Origin: Flavobacterium phragmitis
Lineage (GTDB): Bacteria > Bacteroidota > Bacteroidia > Flavobacteriales > Flavobacteriaceae
Assembly: GCF_900112575.1 (NCBI RefSeq)
Contig: NZ_FOMH01000015.1
Span: forward strand, 1 to 64,000
Direction of reading: 5' to 3'
DNA length: 64,000 nucleotides
Under the pieces are notes generated by a model that searched no databases, was not told the DNA's origin, and was given only the letters and a program-made list of their open reading frames with translations. Shown here piece by piece: positions 8,849 to 17,931 of the stretch (its first letter is position 1; every line of letters starts with the position of its first letter). The position numbers were made by a program, and so were the translations under genes.

Positions 8849-11443
8849 TTACTGTACAAATACTTTAAGTGTTTTAAGATCTTTTGTTGCTGAACTAGTG
8901 CCATAATACACTTCATATTCGCCAGGAGTTACTTTAACAGCCATAGATGATGCATCAAAAAATTCAAATGAAGAAGCTGGCAAATCTATTAGCACGTTTT
9001 CTTTGTTTCCCGCTTTTACAGCAACACGTTTAAACGCTTTTAATGTTTTTAATGGACCGTCAATATCATTTACTTTTTTAACATATACCTGAATAATTTC
9101 GGTTCCATCGCGTTTACTTGTATTCTTCACAGGAACATTCAATTGAATGTTTTCATCTGACTTCATTTTGCTCTTGCTCAATTTGCCTGTTCCAATACTA
9201 AATTTAGAATAGCTCAAACCGAAACCAAAAGGAAACAATACATCTGTAGTATATCTGTAAGTGCGTCCTTTCATGGAATAATCTTCAAAATCGCCTAATA
9301 TTTCTGAATTTCTGTAGAATGATATAGGCAATTTTCCTGCAGGATTATAATCTCCAAAAAGTACATCGGCAACAGCCTGTCCACCTGATTCTCCTGGATA
9401 CCATGCCTGCAAAATGGCATCACAGCTAGACGTTTCAGGAGTTAAAGCAATAGCAGAACCAGAACAGTTTACAAAAACAACTTTCTTTCCTGCCTCTTTC
9501 AATTCTTTTAGACATTTCCTTTGTACGGCTGGTAATTCAATATTAGTTCTGTCGCCTCCCTTGAAGCCAGGATAAGAAACAGGCATTTCTTCTCCTTCCA
9601 GTAAAGTAGAAAGACCCCCTACAAAAACCACGGTATCAATCCCTTTTAACTTTTGGATTAAAGAGTTAAAATTGATATCAAATTCTTTTCCAAAATCAAA
9701 CTCAAGATTCGCCTGCCAGCTGTTTGACTGTGCAAAATGAATTTCAATTTTATACGTTTTACCTGCTTCTACAGGAAACGGAATATTTCCTGGCACCGTT
9801 CTCCAGTTTGTGTATTTTGCAATAGATTTTCCATCAACCAATAGTTCAAAAAATCCTGTGGCTCCCGTTTTAAATACAAGCGTATCAGTTGCTTTTGATG
9901 TGAAATCTGCTTCATATTTTGCAGAAAATCCTTCTAGTTTAACTCCGGATGCAAACTCATGCTGTCCTGCTGTTGTCATTTTTATGGGGTTGGTAATCTG
10001 CGTTGAAATAACACTATTTCCTTCTCGGTTTGGGTTATTCCAGTAAGTCGCTTTCATTCCTTTTTTTCCCTCAAAAGAAATCTGATCAAAATAGGTTTGA
10101 TTTACTTTATCTTCTACCAGATCACAGGCTTTATCATAAAAGATTTTATCTGATCCTGTTTTGGATTCTATTCCCTCTTTAATTGTAATGGTCTTGACTG
10201 GTGTTCCGTTATAATTTCCCCATAACATAGGCTCATTTGCTGCATTAGGTCCTATAACTGCGATTTTTTTTGATGTTTTATCTAATGGCAGAATATTGTT
10301 TTTGTTCTGCAGTAATGTCATTGATTTCTGAGCCATTTCTAATGCCAGCTGCTGATGTTCTTTACTGTTAAGAACAGACGGCGGAATCTGTGCCCATGGG
10401 ACTATCACATCATCATCCATTTCTCCCAATTCAAAACGGCCTTCCAAGACACGCTGTAAACTTTTATTAATGTCAACTTCTTTGATTAAATCTTTCTCAA
10501 CCGCCTCGGGCAGATTTTTAAAAGGATAATTTTCCCAGACGCATTCTACATCTGTCCCAGCAAGAACTGCTTTAGAAGCTGCGTGGACTGCATCTGACGA
10601 AACCTTGTGTGTCGTGTAAAAATCGGTTACGGCACCACAGTCTGAGACTACCATATATTTGTATCCCCATTCATCTCGAAGAATACGTTGTAGCAATTTG
10701 GTATTACTGCAGCAAGGTTCATCATCCAAACGCTGATAGGCACACATTACTTGACGAACATCGGATTCCTGTACCAGCGCTTTGAAAGCAGGAAGATAGG
10801 TTTCGTAAAGTTCACGTGGATTTACGTTATTTAAATTCAATTCGTGCCTGCTCCATTCAGGTCCTGAATGTACTGCAAAGTGTTTGGCACAAGCCAAAAG
10901 TTTACGGTATTTGGCGTCTGCCGGACCTTGTAATCCTTTCACGACCGAAACTCCCATTCTGGAGGTCAGATAAGGATCTTCACCGTACGTTTCCTGTCCA
11001 CGTCCCCATCTCGGATCTCTGAAAATATTGACATTTGGTGTCCATACTGATAAACTTAAAAAACGTTTATTTTCATTTCCACCTTTAATCCATTGGTTGT
11101 ATTTGGCTCTTGCTTCATCTGAAACAGCATCAAAAACGCGATATAGTAATTGGTCATCAAATGAAGCAGCCATTCCTATAGGTTCAGGAAAAACAGTCAC
11201 ATTGTCGTTGTTTGCATAACCGTGTAAAGCTTCACTCCACCAGTTAAATTTTTTAATTCCAAGTCTCGGAATAGCATCGGATTGATCACACATTAAAGCC
11301 GCTTTTTCTTCCAGCGTTAATCTTGAAATCAAATCTTTTGCCCTATCGGTGGAACTTAAAGAAGGATTTTTATAAGGCAAGAGCTGTGCATTAGCTCCAA
11401 TTACCGAAAACAAACTTATGATAAACCAATACTTTAATTTCAT
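8849..11443 (-). CDS. GH3 beta-xylosidase/glucosidase with PA14 insert
   Basis: An 864-aa protein with a signal peptide (ending GANAQ). Domains in order: GH3 barrel with the KHFAVHSGPE block and nucleophile D268 in VVSDCGA, the alpha/beta sandwich interrupted by a PA14 domain (about 445-585, GMKATYWNN and FFELLVDGKSI), the acid-loop region with GEEMPVSYPGFKGGDR, and a C-terminal fibronectin III-like domain. The layout is that of plant-type and Bacteroidota beta-xylosidases. It probably cuts xylose from the non-reducing end of xylo-oligosaccharides in the periplasm. A second GH3 of the same build lies at 35790 on the other strand, with a different residue after the nucleophile motif (SDCW against SDCG). 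Confidence 0.92.
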   Translation of the reverse strand: MKLKYWFIISLFSVIGANAQLLPYKNPSLSSTDRAKDLISRLTLEEKAALMCDQSDAIPRLGIKKFNWWSEALHGYANNDNVTVFPEPIGMAASFDDQLLYRVFDAVSDEARAKYNQWIKGGNENKRFLSLSVWTPNVNIFRDPRWGRGQETYGEDPYLTSRMGVSVVKGLQGPADAKYRKLLACAKHFAVHSGPEWSRHELNLNNVNPRELYETYLPAFKALVQESDVRQVMCAYQRLDDEPCCSNTKLLQRILRDEWGYKYMVVSDCGAVTDFYTTHKVSSDAVHAASKAVLAGTDVECVWENYPFKNLPEAVEKDLIKEVDINKSLQRVLEGRFELGEMDDDVIVPWAQIPPSVLNSKEHQQLALEMAQKSMTLLQNKNNILPLDKTSKKIAVIGPNAANEPMLWGNYNGTPVKTITIKEGIESKTGSDKIFYDKACDLVEDKVNQTYFDQISFEGKKGMKATYWNNPNREGNSVISTQITNPIKMTTAGQHEFASGVKLEGFSAKYEADFTSKATDTLVFKTGATGFFELLVDGKSIAKYTNWRTVPGNIPFPVEAGKTYKIEIHFAQSNSWQANLEFDFGKEFDINFNSLIQKLKGIDTVVFVGGLSTLLEGEEMPVSYPGFKGGDRTNIELPAVQRKCLKELKEAGKKVVFVNCSGSAIALTPETSSCDAILQAWYPGESGGQAVADVLFGDYNPAGKLPISFYRNSEILGDFEDYSMKGRTYRYTTDVLFPFGFGLSYSKFSIGTGKLSKSKMKSDENIQLNVPVKNTSKRDGTEIIQVYVKKVNDIDGPLKTLKAFKRVAVKAGNKENVLIDLPASSFEFFDASSMAVKVTPGEYEVYYGTSSATKDLKTLKVFVQ

Positions 11444-11484
11444 TGTTTATATTTTTAAATGCTTTTAAAACTTTTGTCTGCAGA

Positions 11485-13062
11485 CTATTTCATTTCTGAA
11501 ATCTTATCGTCAATGCGGAAATAATCAAAATCCGCGAAACCTCCAGCAGTTTTAGTAGCGTAATTAAACAACCCAAATCTATAGCCCATGAAATGTGGAA
11601 TTGTATATGGCATCTTGATTGGTTTTCCTATGCTGATCCATTTTTTGCCATCTAAGCTATAATAAAATCGTCCCTGATCTGTCTGATTCCTAAAATCACA
11701 TTCGGCTTTAAAATATATTTTGTTCTGATTTAATGGAATACTTTCTATTTCTTTTGGATTTCCTTTTTCAGCATCCATCATCATAATTCTTTTTTCCCCA
11801 TTGCCTATTTTTACTCCAACCAAGCCAAAATCTTTTTGCAACAATGAAATACCGGCAAAATCTCCTTCTTTCATCTTTGAAATTTCAAGCATTGTGGCTG
11901 CTGAACATACGGGACCAAAAGTTCTCTGCGTCAAAATATTTTTTACCTGGGTAAAACTGTTGTCTATTCTGGATGTTTTTAATCTTAAATACCCCTTTCT
12001 TTCTTTTACCGACCAATTTGCATTATCTGGGTTATGATTCCATTGCCAAACCAAAGGCAGATCACTTTCTCCGTTTTTACGATTAAATTCGTCTGAGTTT
12101 ACAATTCCAGGTATAAGGCTTTTATTGGCAGGAAGTTCTAAATTTTGAGGCACTTTACCATTTTCTCCCAATATTGGCCAGCCATTTTCCCATTTTACAG
12201 GAACCAGATACGGAATACGTCCTACACCGCCTGCGTCTCTAAATAAATACGAAAACCATCTGCCGTCTGGAGTATCAATAAGTCCGCCTTGAGCAACGCC
12301 CAAATCCTGCAATCCAATCTTTCCTTCCCATGGTCCTGCAATATTATCTGCTCGATGTATGATGACCGTGCGCATGCCATTTTTGGGCCAGCAGATATTA
12401 AATAAATAATACTTTCCGTTAATTTTAAAAAGCTGTGATCCTTCTGCCGGCAGCATAATATCACTCTGCGCTGGAGCATTGGCATTTTCTATTAAAACTT
12501 TCTTAGTCTCTTCTTTAACTTCCGACAAGTCTTCTTTTAATTCTATTATCTGAAGCTTTCCACCACCCCAAACCAAGTAGACTTTACCATTATCATCAAA
12601 GAAAAGAGAATGGTCGTGATAGGAATTGTTTAAAACAGTTTTCTTCCATGGACCTTTTTCAATATTTTTTGTAGAAAAAATATAGGTTTTACCCGTTGTT
12701 CCCGAAAAAGTGCTTACATAATACACCCCATTGTGATAACGCAGACTACTAGCCCATGAACCTCTGCCATAGTCATTTTTACCATGATCTAAATTCAGCC
12801 GGTCATCATTATCTTCCAAGGTTTGATAGGCATAATTAACAAGATCCCAATTCACTAAATCCTTAGATTTCATAATAGGAACCCCAGGATTCATATGCAT
12901 TGTGGTACTGCTCATATAATAAGCATCATTAACCCTGATTATAGATAAATCAGGGACATCTGCAAAAATAATGGGATTTTGGGCTTTTACTTTTTGAGAA
13001 TGACTTGTTACAATAGTAAATGTAATCGCCAAAAAACCATAAATAAAATCTTTTGTTTTCAT
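11485..13062 (-). CDS. GH43 glycosidase with C-terminal beta-sandwich (subfamily 12-like)
   Basis: A 525-aa secreted protein (signal peptide ending VKAQ). The GH43 propeller (about 30-320) has base D38 (DVPDLSII), D150 (YHDHSLFFDDNG) and acid E207 (PAEGSQLF). The second half (about 325-520) is a concanavalin A-like domain of the beta-xylosidase C-terminal type (WQWNHNPDNANWSV, FAGISLLQKDF, YRFGLFNYAT). This build matches GH43 enzymes annotated as alpha-L-arabinofuranosidases in xylan loci; the subfamily is from memory of the motifs, not from a search. It is linked to GH3 (41 bp) and GH127 (54 bp) on the same strand. Confidence 0.88.
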   Translation of the reverse strand: MKTKDFIYGFLAITFTIVTSHSQKVKAQNPIIFADVPDLSIIRVNDAYYMSSTTMHMNPGVPIMKSKDLVNWDLVNYAYQTLEDNDDRLNLDHGKNDYGRGSWASSLRYHNGVYYVSTFSGTTGKTYIFSTKNIEKGPWKKTVLNNSYHDHSLFFDDNGKVYLVWGGGKLQIIELKEDLSEVKEETKKVLIENANAPAQSDIMLPAEGSQLFKINGKYYLFNICWPKNGMRTVIIHRADNIAGPWEGKIGLQDLGVAQGGLIDTPDGRWFSYLFRDAGGVGRIPYLVPVKWENGWPILGENGKVPQNLELPANKSLIPGIVNSDEFNRKNGESDLPLVWQWNHNPDNANWSVKERKGYLRLKTSRIDNSFTQVKNILTQRTFGPVCSAATMLEISKMKEGDFAGISLLQKDFGLVGVKIGNGEKRIMMMDAEKGNPKEIESIPLNQNKIYFKAECDFRNQTDQGRFYYSLDGKKWISIGKPIKMPYTIPHFMGYRFGLFNYATKTAGGFADFDYFRIDDKISEMK

Positions 13063-13116
13063 TGTTGTTGTTTATTTTCGGGATCTCTGAAAAATGTCTA
13101 ACAGAGATATTATTCG

Positions 13117-15399
13117 TTAATTCGTAACAATTCTAAGCTGAGAAAATTTTGGGCTGACTTTTCCTTCTTTTGCCAGAATTTTAATGTTCAGCACTTCCTT
13201 GTTATCTATTTTTATGTTGATTGTCTTTTTATCTGCTGAAGTTACTAGCGCTGGCTTTTCATTGATTAAAATAGTAATGTTATCGCTATTGAATTCATCT
13301 AAAACACTTATATTCAAAAACTGACCTTTGCTGTTTTTGTTCAGCATTTGATAAGAGATATAAGAACGTGTATTTCGCCAGAACTTTCCATCCTCATAAC
13401 CAGAATTACTTTTTTCTCCTTTATACAAGTGATCAACTTCTGGTTGCTGTTCACCGCAATTTATTTTATCTATTGTTTTGGCTTCAAGTGCCATTGCTTC
13501 AATTTCCTGCTTCTTCAGCAACTCCTGCTTTTCTTTATATTCTTCTTTGGAATACGTCTGAAAATACATTTGATAACGGGCATCGTGCACTTCAAAAAAA
13601 GGCTCCAATTCTAATGAATCTAAACTATATCTTAAATTCCCTGTTTCTTTAAGTTTCGATATATAATCTGCTTTATCCCCAACCAATGCATAGGCTTTAT
13701 CAAGCGGAATAAATTTTCCTCTTGCGGCGTGTCCCATTCGGCTGTCATCTGCAAACAATCCGTTTAATCCTTCAGTAGAAGTTCTCGCAGCCAGCACAAT
13801 AGGCCCTTTGACAAATGCACTCCAATTGGAACCGTCTGGCAGATTTTCTAAATGTATTGACGTTTTAAATCTGACACTTATTTTATCTCCTGATTTCCAT
13901 TTTCTTGAAATCGCAACATATTCAGATGGTGTAGATGCTATTTTTTGTTCTTTTCCGTTAATGAGTATTTCAAAACTTTCAGCCCATTTTGGGTAACGGA
14001 TGTTCAAAGCAAAGTGTTTTGATTTTTTAAGTTTTAAAACTAATTCTGTCTCATTTTCATAAGGAAATTTTGTGGTTTGTTCCAACTCTATACCTTTTTC
14101 TTCCCATTTTAAAATTGAAGGAATAAAAAGATTTACAAAAAGATCATTTTGTGTATGGCTGTAAATTAATTCTCCATATTTGGTGTGATTTTCAAGTCCC
14201 GTTCCCACACAGCACCACATGCTTGTCTGAGGCTGAGAATACACGCGGTAGTGATTTGGACGAATAGGCGTAAAATACACAAAACCTCCTTTTTCTGGAT
14301 GTTGGCTCGAAAGAATATGATTGTAAAGTGTTCTTTCGTAAAAATCTAGATAATGCACATCATTTTTATCGAGAAACAAAGCTTTAGCAAGACGTTCCAT
14401 ATTGTACGAATTGCAGGTTTCTGGCCCTTCATTCGATTTTACCATACCGCTGAAATCGTTAACTGGATTAAAATGTTCTGCAACACTGTTTCCTCCAAAT
14501 GCAACTGTTCTTTTTTGCGTTACATTATCCCAAAAAAACTGCACACCATCTGACCATTCTTTATTACCAGAAAGAGCAGCAACCTTCTCAAAACCAACAA
14601 CTTTTGGTATTTGAGTATTAGCGTGAAGTCCTGTGAGTTTGTCTTCTTTTTGCAGTAATGGATTTAATAAAGCTTTATGCGATAATTTTTCGGCGGTTTC
14701 AAGGTATTTTTTATCTTTTGTAATGATATACAAATCGGCAAAAGATTCATTTATGCCTCCATGCTCTGTTGCCAAAACTTTCTGGATCTGTTCATCAGAA
14801 AGCGGACGGATTAATTCTATAAACCAGTCTCCAAGTTTTATTACTATATTTTTTGCTTGATCACTTCCTGTGTATTGATAAGCATCAATTAAACCAGCAA
14901 AAAGTTTGTGAATGTTATAGATAGGAACCCAAGTATTGTTGAGTCCAAAGCTACTTCCGTCAATATCTCCTTTATGGATTCGATCCCAAAAAATTTTACC
15001 TTGTGGAATACCTCCTACATAGCCGTCGCCATTTTTAGCCTGACAGCGCGCCAATTCTGAAAGCATATAGTCTAATCTATCTTTAAGCTCTTTGTTTCCA
15101 GTAGACTCATACATCATAGCTAAAGCCGAAAGATAATGTCCCCCAATATGTCCATCCAATCCTATACTTTCCCAATTGCCATAACGATCTGCCTTTGGCG
15201 GAAGCCCAGATTCTAGTAAATAAGGCGCTAGAAGTTTGTCAGGATCTAAAGCTAAAATATACTTTAGATCTACATCTTGAGCATTTTTAAACGGTCCTTC
15301 TTTTAGTTTTACTTCGCTTAAATCAAATAACTTCATTTGAGCCGATGTATTGGCTCCTATCATTAAGGCGAATAGGTAAAATAAAATGTTGTTTTTCAT
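13117..15399 (-). CDS. GH127/GH146 beta-L-arabinofuranosidase (DUF1680)
   Basis: A 760-aa protein with a signal peptide (ending ANTSAQ) and an (alpha/alpha)6 barrel starting with GGHYLSALAMMYES. The zinc-thiolate active site of this clan is complete: E327 and C329 in GPETCNSYN and the C396-C397 pair in MWCCVGTG, one of which is the cysteine nucleophile in characterised members. Beta-sandwich domains follow, then a C-terminal extra domain (from about 640). Known members release beta-linked L-arabinofuranose. It may belong to GH127 or GH146; the DUF4986-like tail would favour GH146. Its presence implies a substrate with unusual arabinose linkages. It sits 18 bp downstream of GH95. Confidence 0.9.
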   Translation of the reverse strand: MKNNILFYLFALMIGANTSAQMKLFDLSEVKLKEGPFKNAQDVDLKYILALDPDKLLAPYLLESGLPPKADRYGNWESIGLDGHIGGHYLSALAMMYESTGNKELKDRLDYMLSELARCQAKNGDGYVGGIPQGKIFWDRIHKGDIDGSSFGLNNTWVPIYNIHKLFAGLIDAYQYTGSDQAKNIVIKLGDWFIELIRPLSDEQIQKVLATEHGGINESFADLYIITKDKKYLETAEKLSHKALLNPLLQKEDKLTGLHANTQIPKVVGFEKVAALSGNKEWSDGVQFFWDNVTQKRTVAFGGNSVAEHFNPVNDFSGMVKSNEGPETCNSYNMERLAKALFLDKNDVHYLDFYERTLYNHILSSQHPEKGGFVYFTPIRPNHYRVYSQPQTSMWCCVGTGLENHTKYGELIYSHTQNDLFVNLFIPSILKWEEKGIELEQTTKFPYENETELVLKLKKSKHFALNIRYPKWAESFEILINGKEQKIASTPSEYVAISRKWKSGDKISVRFKTSIHLENLPDGSNWSAFVKGPIVLAARTSTEGLNGLFADDSRMGHAARGKFIPLDKAYALVGDKADYISKLKETGNLRYSLDSLELEPFFEVHDARYQMYFQTYSKEEYKEKQELLKKQEIEAMALEAKTIDKINCGEQQPEVDHLYKGEKSNSGYEDGKFWRNTRSYISYQMLNKNSKGQFLNISVLDEFNSDNITILINEKPALVTSADKKTINIKIDNKEVLNIKILAKEGKVSPKFSQLRIVTN

Positions 15400-15417
15400 T
15401 ATAGATTGAATTTGAAT

Positions 15418-17877
15418 TTATTGAAAGTAAAAAGTATAGGTTTTCCCTTTTTCTGTCATGATATCATACAAGTAAGATGCTTTAATATTTAGCAATTGAA
15501 TGTTTGAATCTTTAGAAATAATTGGTTTTTCGGTTTCCTCCACCGCATAAAATAGATTTGGGTTTACACCTGATGCTACTTTTAAATTTTTGTTCTTTTT
15601 TAGCATAAGCTCATTAGGAGTTCTTAATCTTAGATTTCCGCCAAGATTAGAATAAATGGTTAAAGCGATTACTTTTCCATTTTTCCACTTTAAATCTTTT
15701 ATTTCAAAACCTCCTCTCGTTTTTAAACCGCTTATCGATCCGTATTCCTTTAAAGCATCAGGTAAAGCAGGAAGCAGATGAATTGCTCCATCTGAACTTT
15801 GCATAAGCATCTCGGTAATACCAGAAGTACAGCCAAAATTACCATCGATCTGAAATGGCGGATGCGCATCAAAAAGGTTATTATAGGTTCCGCCTCCTTC
15901 GCGATTTACGCCAAGCGGTGTCAATTGATTTTGAATTAAGCTGTAGGCATGATTGCCGTCCTGCATTTTTGCCCACCAGTTTACTTTCCAGCCCATGCTC
16001 CATCCTGTAGATACATCACCTCTTTGTAGCAATGTGTTTTTTGCAGCGGCAAAAAGCTCTGGAGTTCTATAGGCTGAAATCTGATTGGACGGATACAAAC
16101 CATATAAATGTGAAATATGACGGTGATTATCTTTTGGATCATCTACGTCATCAAGCCATTCCTGAAGCTGATTGTATTTTCCTATTTGCATAGGAGGCAG
16201 TTTCTTTCTCAGTACTCTAAGACTGTCTGCAAATGCTGCGTCTTTCTGTAAAACTTCTGAAGCTTTTATAAGCGTGCTAAAAACATCAAACACAATTTGA
16301 TTGTCCATAGTCGAACCTGCTGTCATTGCCGAATTTTGATGTGCCTTTGGCGTATTTTCAGGCGAATTTCCAGGAGCTACCACCAGCCATCCATTTCTGG
16401 GATCTTCAACAAGAAAATCAGCATAAAAAGCCGCTGCTCCTTTTAATATCTCGTAAGCAGACTTTAAATATACTATATCTCCTGTATACAAATAATGCTC
16501 CCAAACATGTTGGCTTAACCATCCTCCGCCGGCATTCCAAACTCCCCACGTTGCGCCGTCGACTGCTCCATTCACTCTCCAAATATCTGTATTATGATGC
16601 GCCATCCATCCTCTAGCACCGTACATTACTTTGGCCGTTTCCTGTCCTGTTTCCGAAAGTTCCTGAATCATTTTTAATAAAGGTTCATGCATTTCAGAAA
16701 GGTTTGTTTTTTCGGCTGGCCAGTAATTCATTTCTGTATTAATGTTGATGGTGTATTTGCTATCCCATGCCGGTGTCATACTGCGATTCCAGATTCCCTG
16801 CAGATTTGCAGCCTGTCCGCCTGGCTGTGAAGAAGAAATTAGCAGATACCTACCGTACTGATAATATAAGGTTACAAAAGACGGATCTGACACATTTCTA
16901 AAATTAGATAATCTCTCATCTGTAGGCAATTTAGCTTGTTCTGTAGTTCCTAAATCAAGTTTTACTCTTTTGAAATACTTTTGATAAGCAGCAATATGAG
17001 CGGTTTTCATCTTATCATAATTCTTAACAAATGCATTATCTAGATAAGATTTAGCCAATTTTTTTTCATCGCCGCTTAAATCATTATAATTTACAAAGTT
17101 TGAAGCTATAGAAACCATAATCACTACAGAATCAGCTTTATCGACTTTCAACGCATTATCAACAGCACCGATATTTCCGCCTTCGACTTTTAATTTTGCC
17201 AATGCATTAAACTGAACTTTTCCTTCTACTCCTTCATGATCGCTGGTGTTTCCCCAAAGTGAAATTTCATTATTATTATTAACTGTAATTTTTTGCTTCT
17301 TATGTTCTGATGTAAAACCAGCTGTAAATGATAGCTGTCCAGGTTTATCTGCAGAAAGTTTAATAACCAAAACTCTGTCTGCAAAAGAGGTAAAAGCTTC
17401 TCTTGTAAAAGTCACTCCGTTTACTTTATACATTGTTTTTGCAACTGCATTTTCAATATCCAGTTCACGATAATAATCGGAATACTTTTGATCTGGGAAA
17501 TTCAGTTCCAAATTCCCGACAGGCTGAAACATCTGCCCATGAGATTTTTTGGTAATGATAGTCTCATTGATCAGTTTTTCGGCTTTTTGATATTCTCCCT
17601 GAAAAAGAAATTGTCTAATCTGAGCCAGAGCTTCTTTTGCCAGCGGATTATCATTTCGGTTAGGACTTCCGCTCCAAATAGTGCTTTCATTCAGCTGAAA
17701 AATTTCTTTTCCGACATTTCCATACACCATGGCGCCCTGAAAACCATTTCCTATTGGCAATGCGTTTTCCCAAACATCACCAGATGGAGCTTTATACCAA
17801 AGCTTTAGATCTGATTTCTCTTGACCTAACATGGAAATTCCGAAGAAAAACAGGAGATTAAACAAATGCTTTTTCAT
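15418..17877 (-). CDS. GH95 enzyme, probable alpha-L-galactosidase (or fucosidase)
   Basis: An 819-aa secreted protein (signal peptide ending SMLGQ) with the full GH95 build: N-terminal sandwich (WYKAPSGDVWENALPIGNG), barrel and C-terminal domain. Catalytic residues can be placed: N378 and N380 (ININTEMNYW) that activate water, acid E507 (GNSPENTP) and D670 (LFDAHPPFQIDGNFG). Two residues before the first Asn is T376, where alpha-L-fucosidases carry His. In a characterised Bacteroides ovatus xylan-locus enzyme, Thr at this position goes with alpha-L-galactosidase activity. I therefore infer removal of L-galactose capping complex xylan side chains. Order GH115-GH95-GH127 with small gaps suggests one transcript. 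Confidence 0.9.
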   Translation of the reverse strand: MKKHLFNLLFFFGISMLGQEKSDLKLWYKAPSGDVWENALPIGNGFQGAMVYGNVGKEIFQLNESTIWSGSPNRNDNPLAKEALAQIRQFLFQGEYQKAEKLINETIITKKSHGQMFQPVGNLELNFPDQKYSDYYRELDIENAVAKTMYKVNGVTFTREAFTSFADRVLVIKLSADKPGQLSFTAGFTSEHKKQKITVNNNNEISLWGNTSDHEGVEGKVQFNALAKLKVEGGNIGAVDNALKVDKADSVVIMVSIASNFVNYNDLSGDEKKLAKSYLDNAFVKNYDKMKTAHIAAYQKYFKRVKLDLGTTEQAKLPTDERLSNFRNVSDPSFVTLYYQYGRYLLISSSQPGGQAANLQGIWNRSMTPAWDSKYTININTEMNYWPAEKTNLSEMHEPLLKMIQELSETGQETAKVMYGARGWMAHHNTDIWRVNGAVDGATWGVWNAGGGWLSQHVWEHYLYTGDIVYLKSAYEILKGAAAFYADFLVEDPRNGWLVVAPGNSPENTPKAHQNSAMTAGSTMDNQIVFDVFSTLIKASEVLQKDAAFADSLRVLRKKLPPMQIGKYNQLQEWLDDVDDPKDNHRHISHLYGLYPSNQISAYRTPELFAAAKNTLLQRGDVSTGWSMGWKVNWWAKMQDGNHAYSLIQNQLTPLGVNREGGGTYNNLFDAHPPFQIDGNFGCTSGITEMLMQSSDGAIHLLPALPDALKEYGSISGLKTRGGFEIKDLKWKNGKVIALTIYSNLGGNLRLRTPNELMLKKNKNLKVASGVNPNLFYAVEETEKPIISKDSNIQLLNIKASYLYDIMTEKGKTYTFYFQ

Positions 17878-17931
17878 ATATTTTTAGTCATTTTTTAATA
17901 TTCTTTTCTAACAAAAAAGAAATTGTAAAAC

